Shown: positions 7,165 through 8,437 of the stretch, piece by piece
How the letters are laid out: each line of letters begins with the position of its first letter
Position numbering within the stretch: position 1 is the first letter of the stretch
From: an uncultured bacterium
Lineage (GTDB): Bacteria; Verrucomicrobiota; Kiritimatiellia; RFP12; UBA1067
Direction of reading: 5' to 3'
NCBI GenBank assembly: GCA_902773475.1
Contig: CACYEO010000042.1
Location: forward strand, 1-8,437
DNA: 8,437 nt
The notes under the pieces: model-generated
The model's input: the letters and a program-made list of their open reading frames with translations, nothing else
Database searches by the model: none
Told to the model about the DNA's origin: nothing
Translations under genes and position numbers: made by a program

Positions 7165-7191
7165 GGCACGCCCGGTCCGGACGGCGGTGCC
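7165..7191 (+). terminator. GC-rich hairpin at operon end (no U-tract)
   Basis: Six bases after the glycosyltransferase stop, GGCACGCC (7165-7172) can pair with GGCGGTGCC (7183-7191) with one bulged G, closing a 10-nt loop that itself contains part of the palindrome GTCCGGAC. The stem is strong, but it is followed by CTGCCAACTC rather than a run of T, so it is not a standard intrinsic terminator. It may act as a 3'-end stabiliser or a U-independent terminator. Confidence 0.35.
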
Positions 7192-7197
7192 CTGCCA

Positions 7198-7229
7198 ACT
7201 CAAACCCTCAAACATCCAAACACTCAAAC
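7198..7229. repeat. Four tandem 8-bp repeats, (A)CTCAAAC
   Basis: Four octamers lie head to tail: ACTCAAAC (7198-7205), CCTCAAAC (7206-7213), ATCCAAAC (7214-7221) and ACTCAAAC (7222-7229), followed by a C/T-rich stretch to about 7241. The plus strand is nearly free of G here, in sharp contrast to the surrounding DNA. The first and last copies are identical and the middle ones differ at one or two positions. Function unknown. Confidence 0.85.
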
Positions 7230-7257
7230 CCTTTCCCCCTCTGTGTGCGCTTGAATT

Positions 7258-7278
7258 TGCACATGGGTGAAATGTGCA
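7258..7278. promoter_or_regulatory. Upstream dyad, 7-bp arms with 7-bp spacer
   Basis: TGCACAT (7258-7264) and ATGTGCA (7272-7278) are perfect reverse complements around a 7-nt centre. It lies directly after the 11-bp box GCGCTTGAATT (7247-7257). It could be a protein-binding site or an RNA hairpin; no -35/-10 pair overlaps it. The symmetry is seen, the role inferred. Confidence 0.5.
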
Positions 7279-7313
7279 GATGCGCCCGGAATGTCTGTAA
7301 AAGATGTTTGCGC

Positions 7314-7342
7314 TTGCATTGTGTATAGCAAAAGTATACACT
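7314..7342 (+). promoter_or_regulatory. Candidate promoter of the TpsB-like gene
   Basis: TTGCAT (7314-7319) and TACACT (7337-7342) are 17 bp apart; TATACA at 7335-7340 is an alternative -10. Matches are moderate (TTG only at -35; four of six at -10). Transcription would start near 7349 and leave a leader of about 34 nt containing GGAGGA (7368-7373), 9 bp before the ATG at 7383. The spacer and -10 are occupied by the dyad at 7321-7341, so control by a DNA-binding protein is plausible. Confidence 0.4.
7321..7341. promoter_or_regulatory. Promoter-overlapping dyad, 7-bp arms with 7-bp spacer
   Basis: GTGTATA (7321-7327) and TATACAC (7335-7341) are perfect reverse complements around GCAAAAG. It follows GCGCTTGCATT (7310-7320) directly, the same box as before the upstream dyad apart from one base. 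It fills the space between the candidate -35 and -10 and overlaps the -10, a typical operator position. As RNA it could form a weak stem-loop, but it would be upstream of the predicted transcript start. Confidence 0.5.
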
Positions 7343-7382
7343 CTTTACACTGTTTTCTTTTGCACACGGAGGATATTGAGAG

Positions 7383-8437
7383 ATGGATACGAAAAAAGCG
7401 TTTTATATGCTGCTTGCGATGCTTTCCGCAGGCATTCTCGTCGCGTCCGGCGCTTCGGAGACGGGACTGCTCGGTCAAGGCGCGAATCCCACCGACGGGG
7501 ATTTGGCCGGAGTCGGAGGACCCGCGAGGGATGCGGAAAAGAATGCGAAACCGCGCATCGTTCCGCGCGGGAAGGCAAAGCCCGCCAAGTCCGCGAAGAA
7601 CGGGAAAAGCCAGAACCGGCAGGATAAACAGAAAGGCAAATCTGGGAGTTCCGGCAGCAAAAACGCCAATTCTTCCGGTCAGAAAATCGGCACCATTGAT
7701 CATATCAAGATAATCGGGGCGGACGATTTCGCCAGCAAGCACCATATTCCCAAACGATTGCGTGAAGCGTTAAATGCGACCTTGAAGGATCGCAAACAGA
7801 AGACAGCGAGAATCCAAGATGTCAACTACGCATGTTCGAGTGTTTTAGAAGCGCTGAGGGAAGAGGGTTGCCTTTGCTATTTTGCTCAATTCAATACCGG
7901 TGAGGAAGACATAGAGAGAGCAGGCGGGCAATTATACGATCCAGCGACGAAGACCCTTTCTGTGATTCTCGACGAATGTCGCATCGGAAAATACGAGGTG
8001 GAATTTGTTCCGTGGGATCTCACAGGGGGCGGAGAATCCGGCTCTGGCGCGTACGAGCCGCGGTGGTTTTCCAAAGAGCAGATAGAGCGGAGGTTTGCCG
8101 GCTCCGTCGCGGAAGGCCAGCCGTTCGACTATGCACAGTTGCGGAAGGTTCTCGCAAATGTGAATTCACACCCTGATTTGATTGTCGATACCATGATTTC
8201 GCTGACGAATCGCGAAGATTCCGCCAATGGCATCGATGCTGTACGTACGAGGCGTGCAGATATTGGTCTCAAGGTCCGCGAGAAGTTCCCGCTGCACGGA
8301 ATGCTTGAAGTAAACAACTTCGGGATGAAAGACATTGAAGAATGGCAGACCGTGCTGTCCGCCCAGTACATGAACCTTACGAAGCATGACGACGTGCTCA
8401 CGCTGTCGCCGTCCATCAGTTTCGGGGCGGAGCTGAA
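7383..8437 (+). CDS. ShlB/FhaC-like (TpsB) outer-membrane secretion protein, N-terminal part, cut by window edge
   Basis: The frame is open from the ATG at 7383 (GGAGGA 9 bp upstream) to the right edge: 351 codons plus two bases. TpsB proteins are 16-strand outer-membrane pores that export a large partner protein recognised by two periplasmic POTRA domains. Residues 1-25 look like a signal peptide. Residues 50-101 are a basic, Lys/Gly/Ser/Asn-rich linker. Residues 102-206 (IDHIKIIG, then VNYACSSVLEALREEGCLCYFAQF at 147-170, and LSVILDECRIGKYEV) resemble a first POTRA_2 domain, and 228-285 (WFSKEQIERRF, then GQPFDYAQLRKVLANVNSHP) a second. From 292 (ADIGLKVREKFPLHGMLEVN, NFG) the text resembles the start of the barrel. 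The VRGY signature and partner gene would lie beyond the edge. Codon use shifts to lower GC after about residue 100. Domain calls are by pattern and the first POTRA is the less certain. Confidence 0.72.
   Translation, partial: MDTKKAFYMLLAMLSAGILVASGASETGLLGQGANPTDGDLAGVGGPARDAEKNAKPRIVPRGKAKPAKSAKNGKSQNRQDKQKGKSGSSGSKNANSSGQKIGTIDHIKIIGADDFASKHHIPKRLREALNATLKDRKQKTARIQDVNYACSSVLEALREEGCLCYFAQFNTGEEDIERAGGQLYDPATKTLSVILDECRIGKYEVEFVPWDLTGGGESGSGAYEPRWFSKEQIERRFAGSVAEGQPFDYAQLRKVLANVNSHPDLIVDTMISLTNREDSANGIDAVRTRRADIGLKVREKFPLHGMLEVNNFGMKDIEEWQTVLSAQYMNLTKHDDVLTLSPSISFGAEL

Noticed and set aside
7165..7191. Standard intrinsic terminator
   Set aside because: The hairpin is strong but the T-run required for the standard type is missing; kept only as a low-confidence hairpin.
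7198..7229. CRISPR-like array
   Set aside because: The units are 8 bp and contiguous with no spacers, and no cas gene is present.
7258..7341. Riboswitch in the leader of the TpsB-like gene
   Set aside because: The dyads are small, lie mostly upstream of the predicted transcript start and match no riboswitch fold that I know.
7224..7745. 173-residue minus-strand frame and a 148-residue plus-strand frame at 7267-7713
   Set aside because: They run across the regulatory region and the TpsB N-terminus in other frames, with no ribosome-binding site or recognisable domain.
1..8437. Defence, phage or mobile-element system
   Set aside because: No nuclease, helicase, methylase, transposase, integrase, toxin-antitoxin pair, tRNA or terminal inverted repeats could be recognised on either strand.

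Overview
The window is GC-rich bacterial DNA with dense genes, start/stop overlaps of the ATGA type and mostly Shine-Dalgarno-type starts. No 16S rRNA or other lineage marker is present. The gene mix (a secreted GH78 alpha-L-rhamnosidase, a two-partner-secretion type outer-membrane protein, a GxQxG repeat surface protein, several envelope genes) fits a Gram-negative, polysaccharide-degrading bacterium. A member of the PVC group such as Kiritimatiellota, Verrucomicrobiota or Lentisphaerota is my best guess, from style only and with low confidence.

Layout. Bases 1-1005 (minus strand) hold the first 335 residues of an exported GH78 alpha-L-rhamnosidase, whose catalytic domain lies beyond the left edge. 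Bases 1006-1154 are a divergent promoter region. It carries a very good sigma70-type promoter for the plus strand (TTGACT, 17 bp, TATACT). On the minus strand an extended -10 lies so close to the rhamnosidase ATG that the mRNA may be leaderless. From 1155 to 7159 six plus-strand genes follow with gaps of at most 13 bp, or 4-bp overlaps, and probably form one operon: a GxQxG-repeat exported protein, a DUF2062 membrane protein, a Na/Pi-cotransporter-family protein with a PhoU-like tail, a U32-family protein, a YdcF/ElyC-type DUF218 membrane protein, and a GT4-like glycosyltransferase.

Bases 7160-7382 are non-coding but structured: a GC-rich hairpin, four tandem 8-bp repeats, and two dyads of 7-bp arms with 7-bp spacers. 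The dyad centres are exactly 63 bp apart, and each dyad is preceded by the same 11-bp box (one mismatch). The second dyad sits inside a plausible promoter. From 7383 to the right edge runs the first 351 codons of a ShlB/FhaC-like (TpsB, POTRA-containing) outer-membrane transporter, with an unusual basic, low-complexity N-terminal extension and a visible drop in GC after about base 7,680.

Taken together, most gene products act at or on the cell envelope: rhamnose-containing glycan breakdown, an outer-membrane or surface protein, phosphate or ion transport, an ElyC-like envelope factor, a glycosyltransferase and a protein secretion pore. I do not see a defence system, CRISPR array, insertion sequence, tRNA or rRNA. 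The parts that look least explained are the regulatory DNA at 7198-7341 and the unusual architecture of the TpsB-like gene.
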